From contig JBAYJC010000005.1 in NCBI GenBank assembly GCA_041665285.1, forward strand, positions 20,157 to 84,156: 64,000 nucleotides of DNA. Direction: 5' to 3'. The position numbers and the translations under genes were made by a program. The stretch is from JBAYJC01 sp041665285 (GTDB taxonomy: Bacteria; Patescibacteriota; Patescibacteriia; 2-12-FULL-60-25). Of this stretch, positions 58,037 through 64,000 are shown piece by piece. The stretch's first letter is position 1; every line of letters starts with the position of its first letter. The notes below the pieces were generated by a model. The model saw nothing but the letters and a program-made list of their open reading frames with translations, ran no database searches and had not been told where the DNA came from.

Positions 58037-58720
58037 TCAGGTGTTGAGGATCCTGGTTGTGAGAATGCCAGCGGTGTACAGGCGCTCGATTAGGTCGTGC
58101 TCGTCCTCGTTGGCTTTGAGGAGGCCTGCTTTGATTTCCTCGCCAGTGAGGATGCGTGCGATGCCGTCGCGACTGTTTACGCGATGGAATGCATCGTACA
58201 CATCCGCGAGTGCGAGGATACGCGCGTATCGCATGATCGTCGCGAGCGTGGCGCCGGAGTATTCGTGCAAAAGGGGCGGCGGTTCTTCGGGGTAGCGATT
58301 TCCCTGGAATTGGTGGTGCCGCACAATGACCTCAGCCGTGAAGTCAAAACGTCCGCGGAGCGTGCGGTAGCCATCCATGGGATGGGACGTCATCTCCAGA
58401 GCATCTGCCGGCGACCATCCATCCGTACGTCCGAGTGTTTGGATGTTGGTCTGGATTTTCCCGATGTCATGCAGGAGCCCTGCGTAAAACAGCGCCTTTT
58501 GATCCAGCCCCAGGTACTTGGCGATATCTCGCACGACAATCGCCACGCGCAGGCTGTGCTCGTAGTGGTCATGCGTGACGGCACACTTGAGCTTGAGTGG
58601 GGCAAGCAGTGCAGAGATCGCATTACGACGCTCTTCGATGATGTGGAGCTCGTCGAAAATCTCGGTCACGCGGTCTTCGAGCGAAGGTAGGGGATCAAGG
58701 TACTCCTGAAACCGTCCCAT
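58037..58720 (-). CDS. HD-domain (HD-GYP-like) phosphohydrolase
   Basis: 227 residues from ATG 58720. Metal-binding residues in order: HYEHSLRVA (His), GLLHDIGK (His-Asp), SHPMDGYRTLRG (His), IVRHHQFQGNRYP (His pair), LALADVYDAF (Asp). Order and spacing match HD-GYP and related nucleotide phosphohydrolases, but the GYP motif reads HHQFQGNRYP. The substrate (cyclic dinucleotide or nucleotide) is unknown. GC-rich, own terminator; accessory type. Confidence 0.85.
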   Translation of the reverse strand: MGRFQEYLDPLPSLEDRVTEIFDELHIIEERRNAISALLAPLKLKCAVTHDHYEHSLRVAIVVRDIAKYLGLDQKALFYAGLLHDIGKIQTNIQTLGRTDGWSPADALEMTSHPMDGYRTLRGRFDFTAEVIVRHHQFQGNRYPEEPPPLLHEYSGATLATIMRYARILALADVYDAFHRVNSRDGIARILTGEEIKAGLLKANEDEHDLIERLYTAGILTTRILNT

Positions 58721-58966
58721 AAACGCCCCCTTTTGGCTGTGTAGATGGTGCGTGCGTTTCTATAAAAACGGTAACACAGTGCTTATTCGCACGTCAAAAG
58801 TCTGTTATGCGGATGGGTGTGCGGATGGTTAGAAAAGACGCCGCTCGGATTTTCGGATGGTGATGACAGTGGCAACGCCAGTTTTCTTCTCTGAACCAAG
58901 CCCCTTTTTACGGGGCTATGTTGAGCCAAAATGGCTAAATAGAGCGGAATTATTGACCTTTGATCG
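58721..58966. other. Intergenic region without a gene
   Basis: Holds a TTGACG (about 58791-58796, minus) that may be the -35 of the HD gene and a hairpin AGCCCC/GGGGCT near 58898-58917. A minus-strand frame here overlaps the transglycosylase gene and is not supported. Confidence 0.4.
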
Positions 58967-58995
58967 TTGACAAAAACCTTAAAATATGGTGTAAT
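58967..58995 (+). promoter_or_regulatory. Promoter of the transglycosylase-like gene
   Basis: TTGACA (58967-58972), 17 bases ending TGG, TGTAAT (58990-58995). A short hairpin follows: CCTGGATC (59003) with ATCCGGGG, capped by TGCC/GGCA, ending at 59036, just before the start codon. Confidence 0.75.
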
Positions 58996-59044
58996 GGACA
59001 TTCCTGGATCTGCCAAAGTTAGGCAAGAATCCGGGGGTCCAATT

Positions 59045-59689
59045 ATGAAACAATGCTCAAACAAACTTACGTCGTCCTTTTGCCAACGCAAAGTGATTGC
59101 CGCGTTTGTTTTGGCTGTGATTTTGACCAATTCCCAGGCTTCTGCCTCCCAGGCCGCGTCTTTGAACCTGACGCCTGCAGTAGACGCCGTGTCTTCGGTC
59201 CGTACTTCTACGGCCATGGATATTGGCTCCAAAACCACGGAAGCCACAGAAATCAAGAAGGAAGAGCCGGCAAAAGATGAACCCACGGTTCAAGAAGTGC
59301 TCTTGAACGTGTGCCAGGCTCGTGATTACGGCGCAGAGTGTGCCAAGACCCTTCTGGGCATGATGTGGAATGAGTCGTCCAACCGTTCTACGGTTATCGG
59401 AGACGGTGGGCGAGCGCGTGGATACTTTCAGATTCACGTGAAGCTTCACAAGATTTCCGTGGATTGTGCAGAAGACTTGGTGTGTTCTGCCAAATGGACC
59501 CTGGATTACCTCGAATCCAACATGTATCCCAAATACACGAGTTACGCGGTGCAGTGTCATAACAGCTGTAACGTGAACAATGGCTATGCGGCCCGCGCGC
59601 TTCGCAACGGAAAATCCTTCTGGAGCAAGCCGTTGGAAATCAAGCAGCCCAAACCCGTTGAACTCGCGTTGCAAGCCAAGACCGAATAA
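59045..59689 (+). CDS. Exported lytic transglycosylase-like protein
   Basis: 214 residues from ATG 59045. Signal peptide of about 34 residues (VIAAFVLAVILTNSQASA), an acidic Thr/Glu/Lys linker, then a domain of about 120 residues with MMWNESSNRSTVIGDGG and GYFQIHVKLH. The Glu in NES and the GYFQIH stretch correspond to the SLT-type lysozyme fold, where one Glu cleaves peptidoglycan. Four to six cysteines point to disulfides outside the cell. Works on the cell wall, like the M23 peptidase at 14637. Confidence 0.75.
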   Translation: MKQCSNKLTSSFCQRKVIAAFVLAVILTNSQASASQAASLNLTPAVDAVSSVRTSTAMDIGSKTTEATEIKKEEPAKDEPTVQEVLLNVCQARDYGAECAKTLLGMMWNESSNRSTVIGDGGRARGYFQIHVKLHKISVDCAEDLVCSAKWTLDYLESNMYPKYTSYAVQCHNSCNVNNGYAARALRNGKSFWSKPLEIKQPKPVELALQAKTE

Positions 59690-59702
59690 CAAAAATCACA
59701 AA

Positions 59703-59731
59703 TCAAAACCACCCGCTCGGGGTGGTTTTGC
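59703..59731 (+). terminator. Terminator of the transglycosylase-like gene
   Basis: AAAACCACCCGCTCGGGGTGGTTTTG. Confidence 0.8.
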
Positions 59732-59743
59732 GAATGTAAAAAC

Positions 59744-59860
59744 GGGGTCACATCTGATGAGAAGCGGGGAGTAATGCCTCTGATATATAAACTATGGCAA
59801 ACAAAGCCATGGTTTGTCGTGATACGACGAAGTTGAGCGCCTCGCGGCAGAAGTGACCCC
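59744..59860. mobile_element. MITE-like element B, copy 1 (117 bp)
   Basis: GGGGTCACATCTG at the left end and CAGAAGTGACCCC at the right, a 13-bp inverted repeat with one mismatch. No gene inside. Second copy at 61400-61507. Confidence 0.7.
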
Positions 59861-60106
59861 GTGTTTTTTTGAGAAGAGGAACGATGTGACGGTTTATATT
59901 CCTGATTTTAAATGCAAGAAATGGCATCGATGACGACATAGTGTCCCACCACGAAATTCACCGTATGTCCTGTTATTCAACCTTCATTCGAGACAAAGGC
60001 TCAATGACAAGGGGGTAGATCCGGATGAGAACCATCCGTACCCCAGGTCAAGCCCCCTTACGGAGGCTCTCATGTCGTGGAAGGTGCGTGACGGCGGGCG
60101 ATCTGG
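59861..60106. other. Intergenic region without a gene
   Basis: No frame or RNA recognised. It contains a hairpin CGGATG/CATCCG around 60021-60041 and a weak stem near 60060-60075. Confidence 0.3.
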
Positions 60107-60400
60107 TCAGTAGCCGAGGCGCTTGCAGATGTCCAAGGCCATGTAAACCGCCTCTTCCTTGTCCTCGAAGTGGACTCTGTACCTCTTCATCTCATCGAGG
60201 ATTGCGTCATATCCCTTGCCAGGGCACTCGAGGTAGTACAGGGCGAGCCTGTAAGCCCAGAACGGGATTACGATCGTGCTATCATCCACGTACTGCGCAT
60301 GCGGCGCGAGATCTTCGACGAGCTTGCGCATGCGTCCTGCCAGGTCCTCACCGGCGGTGAGCGCGTTGAGATTGGCGATGATCGTCTTTGGTTCACACAT
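60107..60400 (-). CDS. Small hypothetical protein (97 aa)
   Basis: ATG 60400 (MCEPKTIIANLNALTAGED) behind TAGAGG. Soluble, helical (LAGRMRKLVEDLAPHAQYVD), with an aromatic stretch (FWAYRLALYYLECPGKGYDA). Promoter at 60422-60450. GC-rich accessory type. No family recognised. Confidence 0.6.
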   Translation of the reverse strand: MCEPKTIIANLNALTAGEDLAGRMRKLVEDLAPHAQYVDDSTIVIPFWAYRLALYYLECPGKGYDAILDEMKRYRVHFEDKEEAVYMALDICKRLGY

Positions 60401-60421
60401 TGGTCTATCCTCTAAGGCAGG

Positions 60422-60450
60422 AGCGTATCCTCGGCATTGCTCTCTGTCAA
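60422..60450 (-). promoter_or_regulatory. Promoter of the 60107-60400 gene
   Basis: TTGACA (60445-60450), 17 bases, TACGCT (60422-60427). Confidence 0.6.
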
Positions 60451-60535
60451 GAATGATTACCGCGTCGCCTATTGTGGAGAATCTGCCACCATGTTCGTTC
60501 ATTCCTGACCGCTTTCGTCTTCCGGTGTCTCTTCC

Positions 60536-60563
60536 TTGACTTGAGCGTTTCTTTATGTAAGAT
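60536..60563 (+). promoter_or_regulatory. Promoter of the 60624-61340 gene
   Basis: TTGACT (60536-60541), 16 bases ending TG, TAAGAT (60558-60563). Confidence 0.65.
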
Positions 60564-60623
60564 GACTCAATCCTGTGTGATAGCGGGATAAAGAAGCGGC
60601 CCTTGAGCTTCGGAGGAAAGACC

Positions 60624-61340
60624 ATGGCAAAGAGGACGCCTGAAAAGCAGTCTGACGCGGCATCGGAGAGGCCTGCGGTGCAGGCGCAAATCGCGCTTTC
60701 TCCAGAGCGCTTGAAGGCGGCGTCTGCGTTCGTCGTTCATTATATGAGGGGTGACTTCGTGATCCGGCCTGAACTGCCGGATCTTGAGGCCAGGGCGCGG
60801 GCGGCCTTTGCTTGGCGCGCCAGGCCATTCACGAGGATCAAGGTCGTAGATCTGGCCGACTCCTACGCCATCGCGAGCGGTCGACTCTATGGGTACGGCG
60901 ATGCTGATCCGTACTTGCACAAGCTGAACGAGTCCGTGCAAGGCCTGTTGGAGCCCGGGGTGTATTCCGCAATGGTCGAGACTGTCGTCCCGAATGACGT
61001 GCTCGATCGGATTCTGTGTAGTTTTCCTCCTCGCCAGTTCGAAGAGGCGCTCATCGCATCTGCGGCCCGCTTCAGGCGGCTGTTCGGTACAAGAACGCCT
61101 CCTGATCACTGCAGGCCCGGGTGTTTTCCACTGAACGTGTGCGAGTCTGCGCAGGGCGTGTTCTTGGATGCCCTTTTCACGACCGCCGCATATGCGTACA
61201 TGGGCGATTCGGAGAAGGCCTTCGGTATCCAATCCATTCTCACGCTCTGCTGGGATGGCAACCCGTACATGGGCATGAGCGAGAATGGGGAAGGCGTCTT
61301 TCTCGTCGCGTCATACTCCAGCCCTGGCACGAGCCGCTAG
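60624..61340 (+). CDS. Hypothetical protein (238 aa)
   Basis: ATG 60624 (MAKRTPEKQSDAASERPAVQ) behind GGAGGAAAGACC. A basic, probably flexible N-terminus, then a helical alpha/beta protein (YMRGDFVIRPELPDLEARAR; DNPYMGMSENG-like turn near the end). Four cysteines (RILCSF, DHCRPGCFPLNVC) could bind a metal. No membrane segment. Own promoter; a terminator-like CCCCG/CGGGG hairpin with TTGTTTATT follows at about 61350-61390. Confidence 0.6.
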   Translation: MAKRTPEKQSDAASERPAVQAQIALSPERLKAASAFVVHYMRGDFVIRPELPDLEARARAAFAWRARPFTRIKVVDLADSYAIASGRLYGYGDADPYLHKLNESVQGLLEPGVYSAMVETVVPNDVLDRILCSFPPRQFEEALIASAARFRRLFGTRTPPDHCRPGCFPLNVCESAQGVFLDALFTTAAYAYMGDSEKAFGIQSILTLCWDGNPYMGMSENGEGVFLVASYSSPGTSR

Positions 61341-61399
61341 TCCTTGACCCCGTTTTATGCGCAACGCGCGTGGCGGGGTTGTTTATTATCTTTGGGTGT

Positions 61400-61507
61400 G
61401 GGGTCACATCTGACGGAGGGGCTTGCGTGCTTCCGTGAATCTGCTAAGAAAAGCAACGTTTATATACTTATTCACGCGAAAATACCGCTTGTGGCAGATG
61501 TGACCCT
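61400..61507. mobile_element. MITE-like element B, copy 2 (108 bp)
   Basis: GGGGTCACATCTG at 61400-61412 and CAGATGTGACCC at 61495-61506, inverted repeat. Interior differs from copy 1. No gene inside. Confidence 0.7.
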
Positions 61508-61517
61508 GTTATTATGG

Positions 61518-62270
61518 TCACCCCTGACCGTCCGATGCGATTTCCGGTATCCGACTTCTTGGAATCTTGCGCACGCGCACGATCGTCTTGCCCGCCAAAA
61601 ACTCCTTCACGAGGCGATGCAATCCGTCCAAAATCAACCAGCGCCCCTTGTTCTCCATGATGTCGATAGGATAGGACGTATCAGCCTCCTGAATAAGACG
61701 CCAGTGCGTCGGCTCTCGGTCTGGATGTGCCATAACTTCTCTTGGCGTCAGGTTGTAAGCGTCGGTTCCTTCGGAATCCCAAAACGGAACATCGAAATGC
61801 CAATCAAGCTCATTCATGGGCATTTCTATCGTTGGCTCATTCAACGCCCAGACCTTTTTGGAATCCCAGTTGAAATCAAAACCCACTTCTTTCACGATTT
61901 GAGGGGTGCTCTTATCATAAAGCGCCTCATTCCGTATCACCTCGGATTTGAAATACTGCTCCTGAAAATGAATAGCCTTACGGATCTCATCATCTGTCAT
62001 GGATTGCCCATCAGGTACGACTATTAGCTTATCGTCGTCATCATCCAAGCGGTGAATAACAGCGATACAACGTCCTGAAAACTCCTCAAGAGGAACATTA
62101 ACCCCAAGAACATAGGCATCTAGCTCCTCGCCATCTGGAGATTTTGTTTCAGGTACAAAACCATAGTTGACTGGATAAATATATCCATACTTTGGATGTT
62201 TTGAACCAAGCCGTCTATCTATTTTGATGGTTATGAGCTTCCCGAGAAATTGGGTTGCATTGGTATACAT
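61518..62270 (-). CDS. Inorganic pyrophosphatase fused to a ParB-like domain
   Basis: 250 residues from ATG 62270. Residues 1 to about 95 carry pyrophosphatase signatures: KYGYIYPVNYGFVPET and DGEELDAYVLG (metal-binding Asp/Glu), then IHRLDDDDDKLIVV. The other half (about 130-245) has LTPREVMAHPDREPTHWRLI and GRWLILDGLHRLVKEFLAGK, a ParB/Srx-type domain layout in which the DGLHR stretch is the usual GXHR-like motif. Fusion of the two is unusual. The catalytic part seems shorter than a full pyrophosphatase (about 170 residues), so activity is uncertain. Confidence 0.65.
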   Translation of the reverse strand: MYTNATQFLGKLITIKIDRRLGSKHPKYGYIYPVNYGFVPETKSPDGEELDAYVLGVNVPLEEFSGRCIAVIHRLDDDDDKLIVVPDGQSMTDDEIRKAIHFQEQYFKSEVIRNEALYDKSTPQIVKEVGFDFNWDSKKVWALNEPTIEMPMNELDWHFDVPFWDSEGTDAYNLTPREVMAHPDREPTHWRLIQEADTSYPIDIMENKGRWLILDGLHRLVKEFLAGKTIVRVRKIPRSRIPEIASDGQG

Positions 62271-62282
62271 AGAGCATCAGAA

Positions 62283-62316
62283 TAAAACAAAATCCGACCC
62301 ATTACTAGGTCGGACG
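62283..62316 (-). terminator. tRNA-His terminator
   Basis: GTCCGACC TAGTAAT GGGTCGGA followed by TTTTGTTTT on the minus strand. Confidence 0.8.
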
Positions 62317-62320
62317 TTGG

Positions 62321-62396
62321 TGGGGTGGCCAATGGGATTTGAACCCATGATAGCGGGACCACAACCCGCTGTGATAACCCCTTCACCATGGCCACC
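62321..62396 (-). tRNA. tRNA-His (anticodon GTG)
   Basis: Cloverleaf on the minus strand: acceptor GTGGCCA/TGGCCAC, anticodon stem GCGGG/CCCGC with loop TTGTGGT (anticodon GTG), T stem ATGGG/CCCAT with TTCAAAT. The extra 5' G at 62396 opposite discriminator C at 62324 (the histidine identity pair) and the 3' CCA (62321-62323) are encoded. Confidence 0.95.
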
Positions 62397-62446
62397 ATGG
62401 AGGATTTGTGCAGTTATCTTAGGGGATAGCGCGATTTTTGGCAACC

Positions 62447-62836
62447 CTATCGATGCAGGGCTGTCCGTTGGTTGGTTTTCTTGGGGGGAGTACGTCCGAT
62501 GCAGGTTGGGTCATTGGGGCCGCACTCGCTCACGGCAAAGAGGACGATGGAGATGAGGCCGAACACGAGCGCCACGATTTGGGTGCGGCTGAGTTTTTCA
62601 TGGAAGAGGAGGAGGCCCATGAGAGAGGCTACGATAAACACGCCAATGGTCCATACGGCACTGAGGATCGTCAGTTTGCCATAACGGAGCGACAAGACAA
62701 ACGCACTGCCAGATGCGCCATAGAGCACAATCGCTGTAATCATGAACAGCCAACTGGGTTTTTGCGACCAAAGTTTCGCGATATAGTCAGCGACGATCGT
62801 GGCAAAGGCGCCGATGGTGACAAGGAGATATCCCAT
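62447..62836 (-). CDS. Small multidrug-resistance / DMT-type transporter
   Basis: 129 residues from ATG 62836 (MGYLLVTIGAFATIVADYIA). Four membrane segments, the size and topology of SMR/DMT half-transporters that act as dimers. The usual Glu of the first segment in EmrE is not evident (ADYIAKLW instead), so the ion-coupling residue may differ. Followed by an extra charged tail (PPKKTNQRTALHR). Substrate unknown. Confidence 0.65.
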   Translation of the reverse strand: MGYLLVTIGAFATIVADYIAKLWSQKPSWLFMITAIVLYGASGSAFVLSLRYGKLTILSAVWTIGVFIVASLMGLLLFHEKLSRTQIVALVFGLISIVLFAVSECGPNDPTCIGRTPPKKTNQRTALHR

Positions 62837-62893
62837 GAAGACAGTATAGCAGATTACAAAACACGCATCACACAGCACGTGTCATTTATGAGA

Positions 62894-62928
62894 AAATAAA
62901 AGTCACGACCGGAGAGCCGTGACTTTTG
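62894..62928 (-). terminator. Slipin gene terminator
   Basis: AAAAGTCACGGC TCTCCG GTCGTGACTTTT on the minus strand followed by ATTTTC. Confidence 0.85.
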
Positions 62929-62937
62929 TTGTGATAC

Positions 62938-63690
62938 TTACTTCGGCTGGTTCCATCGTTCGAATGCGCGGAGGATTTCGAGGGGGAGCGCGAAGACGAT
63001 CGTGTTGGATGCATCACTTGATACGTCATTGATGGTGTTGAGTGTGCGCAAGTGCAAAGCGCCAGGGCTGACGGCGAGGATTTCTGCGGCGTGGCGCAGG
63101 TTTTCTGCGGCCGCCACTTCTCCTTCGGAGTTGATGATCACGGCGCGACGTTCGCGTTCGGCCTCGGCCTGCTTGGCGATCGTGCGTTGCATGTCCTCTG
63201 GAAGCACGATGTCTTTGAGTTCGGTTGTTTGCGCTTCAATGCCCCAGTTGGCCGTGTGCGTGGCAATGAGTTCTTTGATGCGAGCAGAAGCCTGATCGCG
63301 TTCTGAGAGCAGTTCATCAAGCGATAATTCGCCGACCACATTACGCATGGTGGTCTGCGCAAGTTGCGAAACCGCATTCCACACATTCTCGACTTCGATG
63401 ACCGAGCGTGCGGCATCTTCTACGCGGTAATAAATAACCGCGTTAATTTTGCAGGACACGTTATCCTTGGTGATGGCGTCCTGGTACGGCACCTCGACCG
63501 CCTTGGTGCGGATATCAACCTTTACCATGGACTGAAAGATGGGGAGCACGAGGCGCCATCCTGGTTCCACGAGCTTGGTATATTTGCCCAGCGTGAATTT
63601 TACGCCGCGTTCGTATTGGTTTACCTGGCGAATAGAGCCAAGCACAACGACTAATACGAACCAAAAGACGATTTGTAATAGGATATCCAT
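62938..63690 (-). CDS. Slipin / SPFH (Band 7) membrane protein
   Basis: 250 residues from ATG 63690 (MDILLQIVFWFVLVVVLGSI) behind GAGGCACC; the frame extends to 63729. One N-terminal hydrophobic hairpin-like segment, then the SPFH core: QYERGVKFTLGKYTKLVEPG, VVGELSLDELLSERD, LPEDMQRTIAKQAEAERERR, then a coiled region and a short tail. Slipins form oligomers on membrane microdomains; the partner is often a NfeD protease, not seen in this window. Promoter at 63701-63729. Confidence 0.92.
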   Translation of the reverse strand: MDILLQIVFWFVLVVVLGSIRQVNQYERGVKFTLGKYTKLVEPGWRLVLPIFQSMVKVDIRTKAVEVPYQDAITKDNVSCKINAVIYYRVEDAARSVIEVENVWNAVSQLAQTTMRNVVGELSLDELLSERDQASARIKELIATHTANWGIEAQTTELKDIVLPEDMQRTIAKQAEAERERRAVIINSEGEVAAAENLRHAAEILAVSPGALHLRTLNTINDVSSDASNTIVFALPLEILRAFERWNQPK

Positions 63691-63700
63691 AGGTGCCTCT

Positions 63701-63729
63701 AACGTAGCGCGGTCTTTGGGGGACGTCAA
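63701..63729 (-). promoter_or_regulatory. Promoter of the slipin gene
   Basis: TTGACG (63724-63729), 17 bases, TACGTT (63701-63706). The -35 adjoins the T-tract of the terminator at 63731-63768. Confidence 0.6.
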
Positions 63730-63730
63730 T

Positions 63731-63768
63731 AAAAGAAAAGACCGTCATTCACGAGTGAATGACGGTGC
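63731..63768 (-). terminator. Terminator of the gene at the right edge
   Basis: ACCGTCATTCAC TCGT GAATGACGGT followed by CTTTTCTTTTATT on the minus strand. Confidence 0.8.
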
Positions 63769-64000
63769 TAGAACGTGCCGGAAAGGGCGAGAGCTCCACC
63801 ACCCGAGAGCGGGGAGAAGGCGAGGGCGGGCCGGGGAGGCGTGGAGCGGTCCTCGAAGGAGCGACCGACCAGGAGCGCTGTGCCCGTGATGGCGCAGACC
63901 AGGGCCGTGCCGAGGCCGAGCCAGAGCCGCAGATCGCCGGTCGAGGCGCGGTTGTAGGCGTACCCCGCGTCAGGGGTCCACGTTCCTGCGCCCTCGGCAT
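63768..64000 (-). CDS. Hypothetical membrane protein, C-terminal part (runs off right edge)
   Basis: The last 77 codons of a GC-rich gene enter from the right edge and stop at TAG 63768-63770. Visible: WTPDAGYAYNRASTGDLRLW, one membrane segment (WLGLGTALVCAITGTALLVG), a Pro/Arg linker, then PLSGGGALALSGTF. The terminal residue is Phe, as in the protein at 50367. Another frame has an ATG at the edge but reads as an unselected Pro/Arg-rich shadow. No family recognised. Confidence 0.55.
   Translation of the reverse strand, partial: AEGAGTWTPDAGYAYNRASTGDLRLWLGLGTALVCAITGTALLVGRSFEDRSTPPRPALAFSPLSGGGALALSGTF

Overview
The window looks like a chromosome segment of a Candidate Phyla Radiation (Patescibacteria) bacterium. 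This rests on protein character and gene content, not on a database search. It has a compact core (rpoB-rpoC, comM-like, lspA, a DksA-like gene, pnp, rpsO, leuS, an ABC-F ATPase, tRNA-His), many small unrecognised proteins, TrmB-like regulators, a secreted protein with a Pro/Thr/Val linker and a tryptophan/tyrosine-rich C-terminal domain common in that radiation, and a REP-associated transposase. TAA, TGA and TAG all serve as stops.

Layout. 1-2900: GC-rich accessory genes on the minus strand. 2900-11160: a long structured leader, then rpoB and rpoC; rpoB has an in-frame TAG at 6140-6142. 11160-11900: REP-associated transposase inside its own palindromic repeats. 11950-14540: accessory genes. 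14637-17835: LysM/M23 peptidase and ComM-like ATPase. 17926-18041: first copy of a ~116 bp inverted-repeat element. 18690-21112: operon DksA-like / lspA / membrane protein. 21113-21973: no recognisable gene. 21974-25945: accessory minus-strand genes, including a 40-residue membrane peptide and a duplicated 3' element. 26167-26283: second ~116 bp element. 26329-33710: pnp, coiled-coil protein, NYN nuclease, unknown gene pair, sirtuin, rpsO. 33861-36997: accessory genes plus a 32-residue peptide. 37101-39761: leuS carrying two palindromic repeats inside its reading frame. 39882-54660: mixed accessory and core genes, including a cold-shock-domain fusion, YwbE family, nucleotidyltransferase and two TrmB-like regulators. 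54702-64000: MFS transporter, ABC-F, 2'-5' RNA ligase family, HD protein, lytic transglycosylase-like protein, pyrophosphatase fusion, tRNA-His, small transporter and slipin.

Most genes are single units with their own promoter and intrinsic terminator. Promoters follow TTGAC(A/G), 17 bases, then a -10, often with TGG or TGC just before the -10. Several terminator T-tracts run directly into the -35 of the next gene. The accessory genes are visibly GC-richer and have strong AGGAGG-type ribosome sites, unlike many core genes (rpoB, leuS and comM show weak or no such site).

Most interesting signals: the amber codon in rpoB; palindromic repeats translated as part of leucyl-tRNA synthetase; a four-copy bipartite motif TTGACA-N14-TGGAACGCAGTAGA at gene starts; a branched leader RNA before rpoB; and four families of small dispersed repeats, one clearly tied to the transposase.
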